NCBI RefSeq assembly: GCF_015500075.1
Contig: NZ_CP045496.1
Coordinates: 2,738,001-2,802,000, forward strand
Reading direction: 5' to 3'
DNA from: Mesorhizobium sp. INR15
Lineage (GTDB): Bacteria; Pseudomonadota; Alphaproteobacteria; Rhizobiales; Rhizobiaceae
DNA: 64,000 nt
The first letter of the stretch is position 1. Each line of letters opens with the position of its first letter. The translations under genes were made by a program, and so were the position numbers. Below the pieces are notes generated by a model that worked only from the letters and a program-made list of their open reading frames with translations, was not told where the DNA came from and did not search any database. Below are positions 34,676-43,367 of the stretch, piece after piece.

Positions 34676-37075
34676 ATGATGGACACACAACAGCTCAATC
34701 TGCTGACGGCGCTAGAGAGAAAGGTCCTGTGGCTCTCCACCTGGATGATCCACAACGCCAATCACATCCGGCCAAACGAAGACGGGCTGAAGGTCGGCGG
34801 CCACCAGTCATCCTCCGCCTCATTGGCAACGATCATGACGGTCCTCTACTTCTCGGTTCTTCGGCCCGAGGACAGGGTGGCGGTCAAGCCGCATGCCAGT
34901 CCGGTCTTTCACGCCATCCAGTATCTTTTTGGCAATCAGAGCCGCGAAAAGCTTGAGAATTTTCGCGGCTATAAAGGGGCCCAATCCTACCCCTCGCGGA
35001 CAAAGGATACAGACGACGTCGACTTCTCGACCGGTTCCGTTGGCCTGGGCGTTGCCCAGACTTTGTTCTCGTCGCTTGTGCAGGACTATCTGCGCACCAA
35101 GGGGCTGGGCAAGCAGCTGCCAGAAGGGAAGATGGTTGCCCTGATCGGCGACGCCGAGATGGACGAGGGCAATATCTTCGAGGCCCTTCTGGAGGGATGG
35201 AAGCATGGGCTTCGCAACACATGGTGGATCGTCGACTACAACCGGCAAAGCCTCGACGCGGTCGTGCGCGAAGGCCTGTGGGAACGATTCGAGTCGCTTT
35301 TCAAAAACTTTGGCTGGGACGTGGTCCTGGTCAAATACGGCCATTTGCTGGAAGCCGCTTTTTCAGAGCCGGGCGGCGCGGCGCTCAAACAATGGGTGGA
35401 TGACTGTCCCAACCAGCTTTACTCCGCTCTGACATATCAGGGCGGCGCGGCATGGAGAAAACGGCTGCTTGATGATATCGGAGACCAGGGCGCGGTATCC
35501 AGGCTCATAGAAAGCCGCAGCGACGAAGAATTGGCTCAGTTGATGACCAATCTTGGCGGTCACGACTTGCCGGCACTGGTCGAGGCCTTCGCCGCCGCGC
35601 GCACACATGATCGGCCGGTCTGCTTCATCGCCTACACCGTCAAGGGCTTTGGTCTGCCGCTCGCCGGCCACAAGGACAATCATGCCGGGCTGATGACCGC
35701 GGCCCAGGTCGACAAATTGCGCGCCGCGCATGGCGTCAGGCAGGGCAGGGAGTGGGAGCCTTTCGAGGGCCTTTCGCAAGCATCTGCTGTTGCTGACTTT
35801 GTCCGCGACGCCCCGTTCAATGCCAAAGGACGAAGACGCTACGCATCGGCTCGTGTCGATGTGCCGGCGGTGCTGAGCGTGCCGCCGCAACCGCAGATGT
35901 CGACCCAGCAGGGTTTCGGCCTGCTGATGCATGAGATCAGCAAGCGGGATGATGAGTTCGCTCGCCGCATTGTCACGACATCACCGGATGTCACCGTCTC
36001 GACCAACCTTGGTGCCTGGATAAACCGCCGCGGACTGTTTGCTCGAAACGAGATGGCCGATCTCTTCCGCAAGGAACGAATTCCATCGACTTTCAACTGG
36101 GATTTCTCACCTGGCGGGCAGCATATTGAACTCGGCATCGCCGAGATGAACCTCTTCATCCTGCTTTCGGCGCTGGGCCTTTCGCACTCGATCTTCGGAG
36201 AACGGTTGCTGCCGGTTGGGACGCTCTATGATCCGTTCATCAAGCGGGGCCTCGATGCCCTGAACTACGCCTGCTACCAGGACGCCCGCTTCATCGCGGT
36301 CGCGACTCCGTCAGGCGTGACGCTGGCGCCGGAAGGTGGCGCTCACCAGTCGATAGCGACGCCGCTCATCGGCATGGCGCAGGACGGCTTGGCCGCTTTC
36401 GAGCCCGCCTTCGTCGACGAGTTGGCGGCGATCATGCGGTTTTCGTTCGAATACGTTCAGCGCTCGGGAGATTCCGGTCCGGACGAGACGACCTGGCTGC
36501 GGGACGCGGTCGGCGGCTCTGTTTATCTGCGGTTGTCGACGCGTGTAATCGAGCAGCCGAAGCGCACGATCGGGTCCGAACTTTCCGGGCATATCGTCAA
36601 CGGTGGTTACTGGATGCGTGAGCCTGGGCCGAATTCGGAAGTCGTTGTGATCTACACCGGCGCCGTAGCTCCCGAGGCGATCGAAGCGGTCGGCATGATG
36701 GCAGAGGACAGGCGAGACGTTGGACTGCTTGCCGTGACCTCGGCCGATCGGTTGAACGCCGGCTGGACCGCCGCCCAGCGTGCGCGTGAACGCGGCTTGC
36801 CCGGTGCAAGGAGCCACATTGAAAGGCTTCTGGACCAGGTGCCCGTGAACTGTACCCTGGTGACGGTCGTCGACGGCCATCCGGTCACACTTGCCTGGAT
36901 GGGGTCCGTGCACGGTCACCGCATCCGGTCGCTTGGTGTGGAGCATTTTGGGCAGACCGGCACCGTCGCCGATCTGTATCGTCACTACGGCATCGATGCT
37001 CAAGGAATAACGCTCGCGGCGGAGGTGATTTCAGGCGGCAGACCAATCAGGCATGTGCGTGTCGCCGCCGCCTAG
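34676..37075 (+). CDS. Homodimeric 2-oxoacid dehydrogenase E1 (AceE/MdeB-like)
   Basis: This 799-aa thiamine-diphosphate enzyme is of the AceE class. The cofactor motif GDAEMDEGN...VDYNRQSLD starts near residue 157. The substrate-binding segment FIAYTVKGFGLPLAGHKDNH and the transketolase-like pyrimidine domain (FNWDFSPGGQHIELGIAEMN) follow. It is about 90 residues shorter than E. coli AceE. Neither E2 nor E3 genes are near, and the E2-binding N-terminus looks reduced. With the divergent Lrp gene it resembles MdeB, an alpha-ketobutyrate dehydrogenase of methionine breakdown. Pyruvate is an alternative substrate. Confidence 0.88.
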   Translation: MMDTQQLNLLTALERKVLWLSTWMIHNANHIRPNEDGLKVGGHQSSSASLATIMTVLYFSVLRPEDRVAVKPHASPVFHAIQYLFGNQSREKLENFRGYKGAQSYPSRTKDTDDVDFSTGSVGLGVAQTLFSSLVQDYLRTKGLGKQLPEGKMVALIGDAEMDEGNIFEALLEGWKHGLRNTWWIVDYNRQSLDAVVREGLWERFESLFKNFGWDVVLVKYGHLLEAAFSEPGGAALKQWVDDCPNQLYSALTYQGGAAWRKRLLDDIGDQGAVSRLIESRSDEELAQLMTNLGGHDLPALVEAFAAARTHDRPVCFIAYTVKGFGLPLAGHKDNHAGLMTAAQVDKLRAAHGVRQGREWEPFEGLSQASAVADFVRDAPFNAKGRRRYASARVDVPAVLSVPPQPQMSTQQGFGLLMHEISKRDDEFARRIVTTSPDVTVSTNLGAWINRRGLFARNEMADLFRKERIPSTFNWDFSPGGQHIELGIAEMNLFILLSALGLSHSIFGERLLPVGTLYDPFIKRGLDALNYACYQDARFIAVATPSGVTLAPEGGAHQSIATPLIGMAQDGLAAFEPAFVDELAAIMRFSFEYVQRSGDSGPDETTWLRDAVGGSVYLRLSTRVIEQPKRTIGSELSGHIVNGGYWMREPGPNSEVVVIYTGAVAPEAIEAVGMMAEDRRDVGLLAVTSADRLNAGWTAAQRARERGLPGARSHIERLLDQVPVNCTLVTVVDGHPVTLAWMGSVHGHRIRSLGVEHFGQTGTVADLYRHYGIDAQGITLAAEVISGGRPIRHVRVAAA

Positions 37076-37477
37076 CGGCTTCCGAGGGCGGAGTGGGGAA
37101 ACCTGGATTGGCATTCAGGCCTTTTGCGGATGAGCATATGCGAACAGATTTCTACACGAATGGCTGCGCGAAAACCCCGCGACCATCAGCAGTACCGTCG
37201 TCATCTGGTCGCCAACGCAATACAGAGAATGATGCGCGAAGCATCGGCATGGAGGAGATTGAGAAGACGGTCCGCGTCCTGAAACGGTACTCGATGCCAC
37301 CGTGCACGAGCCTGGCTTGCCTGAATTGGCGCCGGCTCGTCCGACGCGCCTCATGCGCTTTTGTGATCCATTTGACCGCACGCCAAATTGAAGCGCGAGC
37401 AAGTTGGCGCATGCGTCTTCTGGCGACCGGTTGTCGTGCATCATTGCAGCGAAGACCCACGCCTATACGCGGACGAT
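37076..37477. other. Intergenic stretch between converging genes, no gene seen
   Basis: These 402 bases lie between the dehydrogenase stop and the 3' end of the next minus-strand gene. Open frames exist on both strands but are rich in Arg, Cys and Trp and lack any motif or ribosome binding site. Confidence 0.5.
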
Positions 37478-38227
37478 TTATCGTCCTGGCAGAAAACTGT
37501 CGGCCTGGAGGCGCATGGCTGCGAGGGTTAAAGCAATCGCGGCATTGGCCGGCGGCCTCATCATATGAAGGCGACCGTCAAAGCATCGCCATGCGGCAAC
37601 GCTCAAATTATCCTCGTCATCTTCATCGAGATCAAGCTCGACTATCCGAGCATCGCAGGGTTGCTGGTCAATCTCGATCTTCCATCCATGGATGGATTTC
37701 GCGGTGATCGCTGCGACCTCAGCCAGGTTGGAGGTGAGGTATGGCAAACCCAATTGCGCGGCTTCTTCAGGCGTCCCGGGCTCATTGATCCATCCCATCA
37801 CATAGCAGATGTCGATATCGAGTTGCCGATCGGAACCGGTGGCCGTTTCCAGTCGTTCAATGACCTCCTGGTAGCGCTGCTGTCTGTCAACCCAGGTCGC
37901 CAGGTTGGCAGTCTTCACCTTCGGTTCGCCAAGACCGAACCCCAAAACGCCGTGCGCTAGAACGATCTTATCTTCAGGCCAGCTTGCACAACAGGCTTCA
38001 GATGCCTCTCTCTCGGCCTCGAACCAGACGCCAGCCGCTGCCTCTTCTTCCTCAGTCGGCTGCTCCCCCTCAGGAAACCCTTTCATGTCCCACAGTTCTA
38101 GCGCGAGCATGCCACTCATGGCATCTTGGATGGATATGCCAGAGCGTTCGAATGCTGCCTTCGCGGCGGCGACCCCTCTGGCGAGTTCCTTCGACGTCGC
38201 GTTCTCGATTACCAATCGAAGTGGCAT
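37478..38227 (-). CDS. Hypothetical acidic protein
   Basis: I do not recognise this 249-aa protein. It is soluble, acidic and alpha-rich, with an unbroken acidic run near residue 190 (VELDLDEDDEDN). No signal peptide or membrane helix is seen. GGAGG stands 5 bases before the ATG at 38227 (MPLRLVIENATSKEL), which fixes the start well; the frame extends upstream but without coding character. No functional link to its neighbours is visible. Confidence 0.65.
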   Translation of the reverse strand: MPLRLVIENATSKELARGVAAAKAAFERSGISIQDAMSGMLALELWDMKGFPEGEQPTEEEEAAAGVWFEAEREASEACCASWPEDKIVLAHGVLGFGLGEPKVKTANLATWVDRQQRYQEVIERLETATGSDRQLDIDICYVMGWINEPGTPEEAAQLGLPYLTSNLAEVAAITAKSIHGWKIEIDQQPCDARIVELDLDEDDEDNLSVAAWRCFDGRLHMMRPPANAAIALTLAAMRLQADSFLPGR

Positions 38228-38545
38228 CGCTGCCTCCTGCACCAATTCCGCAGTCAGTGAACAAAATAGGAACACGTAAGTCAATGCCCTGTCGACCGAT
38301 GAAGAATATTTTCCGGATTCGTTGGCGAATATGAGCAGGTCAGGGCGACGGTAAGCGTCGAAATGCACCAGCAGGCGAAAATGCGACGGAATACCTCTGC
38401 CCGCTCCCCATCCAATGTGGCGGCGGCAATGTCAGGAAGCTGATCTGCCACCTATCCGCAGGAAGCGGTGCGTGCCGTTGTCGGACAACGTCGCGTGGAT
38501 CGATAGAGCTCGGCGTGCGTTAGAGGAGAGACAAAGGAGCGAAAA
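38228..38545. other. Divergent intergenic region, no gene seen
   Basis: These 318 bases separate the acidic hypothetical gene from the DUF2934 gene. They should contain both promoters, but I found no clear EcfG or sigma-70 match. An AGAGGAGAGACAAAGGAG stretch immediately before 38546 is the ribosome binding region. Confidence 0.4.
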
Positions 38546-38842
38546 ATGGTCGACGATAAAGACGATCGCATTCGGCGCCGTGCCTATGAAATCTGGCAAA
38601 GAAGTGGCGAGGGCCACGGCGAGCATCAGCATCACTGGGATCAGGCGAGCGCCGAAACTGAGCGTGAAGACAGACAGCCAGGCGAACAGGCCGGTGCGGC
38701 AATGCCTGGCGCGGTCATCATGCCGGCAGGCGAGCCGGACCCTCTCGCTGCCGAGGCGCTCGGGATGAGCGGCGATGAGCGGGGTCGCCCGTCGATGGGC
38801 GAGGCAATGTCGACCAAACGCCCGCGTCGACCGGGCACCTGA
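38546..38842 (+). CDS. DUF2934 domain protein
   Basis: This 98-aa protein begins with the DUF2934 helix DDRIRRRAYEIWQRSGEGHG and the HHWDQASAE element. An acidic, Pro-rich tail follows. Such proteins are widespread in rhizobia and often belong to general stress regulons; the molecular role is unknown. Strong ribosome binding sequence (GGAG) precedes the ATG. It is followed after 11 bases by a 59-aa gene. Confidence 0.8.
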   Translation: MVDDKDDRIRRRAYEIWQRSGEGHGEHQHHWDQASAETEREDRQPGEQAGAAMPGAVIMPAGEPDPLAAEALGMSGDERGRPSMGEAMSTKRPRRPGT

Positions 38843-38853
38843 CAGAGGATTCC

Positions 38854-39033
38854 ATGGTAAAGAATGTCGATCAGGCATTGCAGGACGCGATCCTGGCAAT
38901 ACGTATGTTGCGCAAGTCGATCGTTGATCATGGGCATCTCGGGGCGATGATCGGCCTCGACAGAACAATGGAAAGTGCTCTGGCTGAAGCCGAACGGGCC
39001 GCACTTGAACTGCAGCAGAAAAAGCCAACCTGA
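38854..39033 (+). CDS. Small helical hypothetical protein (59 aa)
   Basis: The frame encodes 59 aa starting MVKNVDQALQDAILAIRML and ending ELQQKKPT, and looks all-helical with heptad-like leucines. AGAGGA precedes the ATG at 38854. It is probably cotranscribed with the DUF2934 gene. I do not recognise the family. Confidence 0.55.
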   Translation: MVKNVDQALQDAILAIRMLRKSIVDHGHLGAMIGLDRTMESALAEAERAALELQQKKPT

Positions 39034-39222
39034 GCAAGCCTGCTGTGAGATCGCCACATGCTGCCGTGCGGTCGGGTAGGTGCCCGGCAATAGCGTAAGT
39101 CGATCTTATGCCGCTCTATCCAGACTATAGTTTTGATCGAAACTCAGGGGCTCAAACGGTTGCCCCATTGGCAAAATGCAGCGGCCGTACTGCGCAAGCT
39201 GGAGCTTGGCCACCGAGGTTCT

Positions 39223-39498
39223 CTAATCTTCATCAAAACGTCCGCCTTCCCTTGATGGGTCGCGACTGATGGCCCGTTCTTCCTCATCGTCGGGCAATGC
39301 GTCGTCGCTGTTTTGGTAGGCATTGTCGTCGTCTTCCTCTGCGAGGTCGCGGTCCTTTTCGATGCTTGAGGCGCCGCCGTCATCTTCCGAGATAGTGTCA
39401 GGAGGAATCTTTGCGCCTTTGAGCGCGTCCCAGTCTTGCTCTTCGATCGACGGCGCCTCGATCTGTCCGTCGTCAATTCGTGTTTTGTGCGGATTCAC
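39223..39498 (-). CDS. Small acidic conserved rhizobial protein
   Basis: This 91-aa, very acidic protein reads as intrinsically disordered: NPHKTRIDDGQIEAPSIEEQ, then DDALPDDEEERAISRDPS and ending GGRFDED. The GTG at 39498 is preceded by AAAGGAGG with 7-base spacing, a near-perfect site, so the start is firm. It follows a truncated DUF4142 gene and probably uses the EcfG-type promoter at 39729-39753. Function unknown; a stress-related role is inferred only from the promoter. Confidence 0.7.
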   Translation of the reverse strand: MNPHKTRIDDGQIEAPSIEEQDWDALKGAKIPPDTISEDDGGASSIEKDRDLAEEDDDNAYQNSDDALPDDEEERAISRDPSREGGRFDED

Positions 39499-39539
39499 TG
39501 TCGTTCCTCCTTTTGTATGACACGCTTTGCATCCAGGCT

Positions 39540-39692
39540 TCAGTCGTGTAGCCGCTTCCGTAACCCGCGACCCGCCGGGTCGATGGCTGCTTTGGTAACG
39601 AAGTCCTGTGCCGTCTCTGCCGCAAGCGCGGGCAGCGCAAAGGTGATCGCGGTGGCGATCGAAAGCGAAGCGACGCATAGGTTGAATGTCAT
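39540..39692 (-). pseudogene. Truncated DUF4142 gene (signal peptide and first residues only)
   Basis: The frame encodes 50 aa. A clean signal peptide (SIATAITFALPALA) is followed by ETAQDFVTKAAI, the standard start of DUF4142 periplasmic proteins. The sequence then leaves the family (DPAGRGLRKRLHD) and stops. A full gene would have about 160-180 residues. The ribosome binding site AAGGA and EcfG-type promoter remain intact, so the remnant is probably still transcribed. Confidence 0.7.
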
Positions 39693-39728
39693 GCGGGAGT
39701 TCCTTGGTCGGAGGGGACGATGTATCCC

Positions 39729-39753
39729 AACCTCCCGCCGACATGTTTGTTCC
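39729..39753 (-). promoter_or_regulatory. EcfG-type general stress promoter
   Basis: On the minus strand GGAAC (39749-39753), 16 bases, then GGTT (39729-39732). It faces the DUF4142 remnant and the acidic 91-aa gene, with about 30 bases of leader before the remnant's ATG. Confidence 0.6.
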
Positions 39754-39949
39754 GGGCTGTTGCAAAGCTTGTGTTGGTCACCCCGTTTGACGGCGCTGTC
39801 CGCGCCCCCGCACGCGTCAATGAGGCTCAACTGCTCCACGCAGGGAACTTAAGGCCCTGAATCAGCTTATGGCTCGATGAGCGCACGTGGCCTGGATTTT
39901 TTGAACTGGATGGAAGCAACATCCCTGTTCGTCCGCGGATTCGGGACTG

Positions 39950-40117
39950 ATGACACGCCTTGCCGATCGCGCGACTGCAGATGCGGTTCGGGCCGGCCTT
40001 TCACCGCGCGAAATAGAGGCCGAGGTCGATAGCCTGTTTGCAATCATGGTTGAAGCGGTGGCCAATCATACCGGCGGGCAGCGAGGCGGGCGTAAGCTCT
40101 CGAGGAGGAGACCATGA
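39950..40117 (+). CDS. Small hypothetical protein (55 aa)
   Basis: The frame encodes 55 aa: MTRLADRATADAVRAGLSPR, an acidic helix IEAEVDSLFAIMVEAVAN, and a basic end. The stop overlaps the next start (ATGA), which supports translation as a pair. The ribosome binding site is weak, so the call is tentative. Confidence 0.4.
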   Translation: MTRLADRATADAVRAGLSPREIEAEVDSLFAIMVEAVANHTGGQRGGRKLSRRRP

Positions 40118-40299
40118 GATTGAAGACGTCGCGCGATATGCCGGGCGCAAAACCTCGCAAGGGCGAGGGAAAGGAAAAGCAAGACGCGTCGGTCACGAAA
40201 CTGGACAAAACAAATGACTGGGACCGTGACCAAGTGCATGGAAATGGTGACACGATAGGTATCGCGTCCAAGCCAAGTGAGGATGATGCCGAAGCTTGA
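40114..40299 (+). CDS. Small lysine-rich hypothetical protein (61 aa)
   Basis: This 61-aa hydrophilic protein is rich in Lys and Asp (PGAKPRKGEGKEKQDASVTK) and predicted disordered. GAGGAGGAGA lies 3 bases before the ATG at 40114. It overlaps the preceding small gene by four bases. No family recognised. Confidence 0.45.
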   Translation: MRLKTSRDMPGAKPRKGEGKEKQDASVTKLDKTNDWDRDQVHGNGDTIGIASKPSEDDAEA

Positions 40300-40460
40300 G
40301 ATCGGCATCACCGCGCAGCGGACCTGCACTCTTGTGAAAAGGTCGTGTTTTCCGAACCTCATTCGCAAACAATGCCTGCCTGACCGGCACGGACGCTCTT
40401 CGTGAGCGCAGCCGGTGCAAAGGGGAAATTGTCGTTTGACCAATGACGCGCATGGAAGGC

Positions 40461-42437
40461 CTAGGTTGATTTGCGCCGACGCCTAAGCAGGCTGGCAAGA
40501 AATTTCCGGCCACCCTTGCGGGGGATAAGGTCGATGTCGCTTACGAGTTTCGCCCCGCCCTTGCGGCGTTCCAAAGTAATCTTGCGGCTATGAAAAGCTT
40601 CAAGTTCAACCCGGTGCGCAACGCTGACGACGGTCACATTTGGCAACTCACGTATGATGGTCTCCATGATCTTGTCCTGGCTCTTCTCGTCCAGAGCCGC
40701 CGTGGCTTCGTCCAACACGACAATGTCGGGGGCGTGGAGCAAAAGACGCGCGAACGCGAGACGCTGCTTTTCCCCGCCGGACAGTGTTTGGTCCCAAGGA
40801 GCCTCCTCCTCGACGCGGTTGTTGAGGTGCCCAAGTCCGACTTTTTCGAGGGCGGATTTGATCTCGGTCAATGTCCAGCGATCGGCCGCAGCAGGGTAAG
40901 CCGTCGCGCGGCGCAACGTCCCGGACGGGATGTATGGCCGCTGCGGCAGCATGAACATGCTCTTGTCAGGATGAAAATTAACGCTGCCTTCGCCCCACGG
41001 CCATAAGCCGGCGATCGCCCGAACCAGGGTCGACTTGCCCGATCCGGATTCTCCGGAAACCAAGACGCGTTCGCCGGCTTCGATTGCGACCTCGGTTTCC
41101 TTGACGACGGCGGTTCCATCATCAAGGGAAACCGAGAGATCCTTAAGGCTCAGCATGGCAGCGCCATCCGTCTGACCGTGGCTGATCCGTCCGAGTGCGT
41201 CGCTCTTTTCGGCGCGCTCAAGGCCATCAAGCGACATCATCAGTGAGGCGATCCGGCGTGCAGAGGCGTTCCAGTCGGCGAGACGGGGATAGTTATCGAC
41301 CAGCCAACCAAACGCTCCCTGTACGATGGCGAAAGCCGAGGCGGCCTGCATGACTTGACCCAGTGTCATGGACCCGTCGAGAAACTTTGGTGCGCACAGC
41401 AGAACGGGTACCACCGGCGCGAACAGGCTTGACCCTTGCGACACCAAGGCGGTGCGCATGTGCTGGCCTGTCAGCAGCGCCCACTGCTTAAGAACGTTTG
41501 CGAAAGTAGCGTCGATGCCGCTACGCTCCTCGTCCTCGCCGCCAAGCAATGCAATGCTCTCGCCGTTTTCGCGCACCCGCGTCAGCGTATAACGAAATTC
41601 GGCCTCCGTCTGGTTTTTCCGCTCCGACAGCTCAACGAAATGGCGGCCTATGAATACCATCGAGGTGGAGGTGATCGCGGCATAAATCACGGCAGTGATC
41701 ACCAGAAAGCCGGGAATGGTGATGATCGAGCCCCCTAGTGGCAAGGTAAGGGCGCCGCCAATCGTCCAAAGCACGACGATAAAAGTTGCGGCCGATAAAA
41801 ACGCGGTAGTGACGCCGGCGACAAAATCGACAGGGGACTCAGTGGCGACGCGCAAGTCTTCCGCGATCCGGGCCTCGGGATTCTGGTGGTCGCCGCTGAC
41901 GAGATTCAACTGATAGTAGCGGCCGTTGGTCAGCCACCGCCCGATGACCGAGGTGGTCATCCAGGACCGCCAGCGTCGCTGAATGGTCATGCGAAGGAAG
42001 ACTTGCGCAACGACGAGGCTCGCGTTGCCGGCCACGAGCGGCAAAAAGGCAATGCTGAGGATATACACCGTGTGGGCATCGCGCTTTTCGATAGCGTCGA
42101 AAATGGAGCGGTTCCAAACGTTGATGCCATACTGGAAACCGACATTCATCAGGATCAGCGCCAGAAGGCCGATTGTGAATGGCCACGCCAGTTTGTCGCC
42201 ATTGCGGCTCCAATATCCGCGCGCACTTATCCAGAACCGCTCGAGAAGGTATTTCTTGCGGGCCTGCTCGGCCTCCTCGGGCGTCACATCCAGGCCTGGT
42301 TCGTTCGCTTCAGGTGGCGGGACGGCCAAGTCTTCGTCCTCGGTCATGGCCTTGGCATCATGCCCTTCGATTTCAACCTCCGCTGTGCGGCGATCTTTTG
42401 AACGGGCGGATTTCTGTCTGGTTTTTGTTTGTGACAT
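40461..42437 (-). CDS. ABC transporter, fused permease/ATPase (SbmA/YddA-like)
   Basis: This 658-aa protein has a charged N-terminal tail of about 70 residues and an SbmA/BacA-like membrane domain with about six helices (residues 90-400; NVGFQYGINVWNRSIFDAIE is characteristic). A C-terminal ATPase has Walker A SGESGSGKSTLVRAIAGLWP, signature LSGGEKQRLAFARLL and Walker B IVVLDEATAALDE. Relatives export or import lipids, peptides or fatty acids; the substrate here is not predictable. It stands alone on the minus strand among stress genes. Confidence 0.9.
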   Translation of the reverse strand: MSQTKTRQKSARSKDRRTAEVEIEGHDAKAMTEDEDLAVPPPEANEPGLDVTPEEAEQARKKYLLERFWISARGYWSRNGDKLAWPFTIGLLALILMNVGFQYGINVWNRSIFDAIEKRDAHTVYILSIAFLPLVAGNASLVVAQVFLRMTIQRRWRSWMTTSVIGRWLTNGRYYQLNLVSGDHQNPEARIAEDLRVATESPVDFVAGVTTAFLSAATFIVVLWTIGGALTLPLGGSIITIPGFLVITAVIYAAITSTSMVFIGRHFVELSERKNQTEAEFRYTLTRVRENGESIALLGGEDEERSGIDATFANVLKQWALLTGQHMRTALVSQGSSLFAPVVPVLLCAPKFLDGSMTLGQVMQAASAFAIVQGAFGWLVDNYPRLADWNASARRIASLMMSLDGLERAEKSDALGRISHGQTDGAAMLSLKDLSVSLDDGTAVVKETEVAIEAGERVLVSGESGSGKSTLVRAIAGLWPWGEGSVNFHPDKSMFMLPQRPYIPSGTLRRATAYPAAADRWTLTEIKSALEKVGLGHLNNRVEEEAPWDQTLSGGEKQRLAFARLLLHAPDIVVLDEATAALDEKSQDKIMETIIRELPNVTVVSVAHRVELEAFHSRKITLERRKGGAKLVSDIDLIPRKGGRKFLASLLRRRRKST

Positions 42438-42836
42438 TCGATGGACGACTCAACCGGGAAAGGGACACATCACTCAGGGCGACTGACACCGTTTGCGTCC
42501 TTGGCTTGGCCAACGCACCAGAACGATTGCAACACATTGAAGTCGCGGTGTGGCCCTTTGTTCCAAGCGTATTGGTTTGATCAATCTCTAAAGCGCCGCA
42601 TGCATCTTCCAGATCCTTTGAATACGCGTCTAAAGGACAGGCCTAAGCTGCTCGCGGACGCGCTCTCGCAACACGCCGGGGAGAGACATTCTGGTCACTT
42701 CGGACCTCCCGATAATGTTCGGCAACTTATCCTTCGAAGCGACGTTGGTGAAACAAGCTGCCGACCTGCTCGCGATCATGACTGGTTCAGCTCTCGCCGG
42801 CGCATCCACGGCTCGGCGCTCGATGATCCCGCGAAG
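42438..42836. other. Region upstream of the small secreted-protein gene
   Basis: These 399 bases lie between divergent genes. From 42748 one frame reads VKQAADLLAIMTGSALAGAS, a signal-peptide-like stretch that is out of frame with the gene beginning at 42837. No complete gene is supported. Confidence 0.4.
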
Positions 42837-43022
42837 ATGTCGCCGTTCTTTACCGACTCCGGCATGAAAACGATGAAGTCGGATGACGATTTCAAAAAGG
42901 CCTGGATGGCTTTGACCGACGATGACCGCACATCAATGAAGAAGGATTGCGGCGACAACGTCATCGGCAAGTCGCATGACGACTTCTGCAAGAAGACGAA
43001 GATGTTGGGCGGCGCTAACTGA
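42837..43022 (+). CDS. Small cysteine-pair protein of the MSPFFTD family, signal peptide out of frame
   Basis: The frame encodes 61 aa: MSPFFTDSGMKTMKSDDDFK, then DRTSMKKDCGDN and HDDFCKKTKMLGGAN, giving two cysteines. A second copy of the family at 63497-63661 begins with a signal peptide and DEPKMMSPFFTDASM, so exported proteins of this type normally carry about 30 more N-terminal residues. Here such a leader (from 42748) is in a different frame, which suggests a frameshift. The family function is unknown to me. An intrinsic terminator follows 20 bases downstream. Confidence 0.5.
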   Translation: MSPFFTDSGMKTMKSDDDFKKAWMALTDDDRTSMKKDCGDNVIGKSHDDFCKKTKMLGGAN

Positions 43023-43042
43023 GCCACTGCCTATCATGCGTC

Positions 43043-43077
43043 AAGCCCGCTGGTCTCGGCCGGCGGGCTTTTCTTTT
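43043..43077 (+). terminator. Rho-independent terminator
   Basis: Stem aagcccgc (43043-43050) pairs with gcgggctt (43063-43070) across a 12-base loop, followed directly by TTCTTTT. It terminates the small gene ending at 43022. Confidence 0.8.
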
Positions 43078-43140
43078 GGTTCGACCCCAGCCGCATCGGG
43101 GGCGTGACGTTTTTATCCAGTGTTGAGAACAGTCGGGTGA

Positions 43141-43299
43141 CTATCCCTCGGCTTTGTAGTTCTTCGCCTTCTTTTTGGCCTCCGCCTCTCCGTGTTGCTC
43201 GATCAGTTCCTTTGCCTGTTTAGGCGACACGTCGGTCTGTTCGGCCAGCCGGATCGCTTGCTCGTCCGTAACGGGCTTGCCTGTTTTGGGATCGGTCAT
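43141..43299 (-). CDS. Small hypothetical protein (DUF3606-like)
   Basis: This 52-aa protein contains DEQAIRLAEQTDVSPKQAKE and a Lys-rich end, resembling the helical DUF3606 or SAP-like small proteins of rhizobia. The ATG at 43299 (MTDPKTGKPV) follows AAGGA; longer starts up to 43395 exist. It lies downstream of the dehydrogenase gene on the same strand. Confidence 0.5.
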   Translation of the reverse strand: MTDPKTGKPVTDEQAIRLAEQTDVSPKQAKELIEQHGEAEAKKKAKNYKAEG

Positions 43300-43367
43300 T
43301 GAAGTGTCCTTGTCTGGTGAGACATTGCTGGTGATATCGCGATTCATTGCCATGGCTTTGCGCGAGT

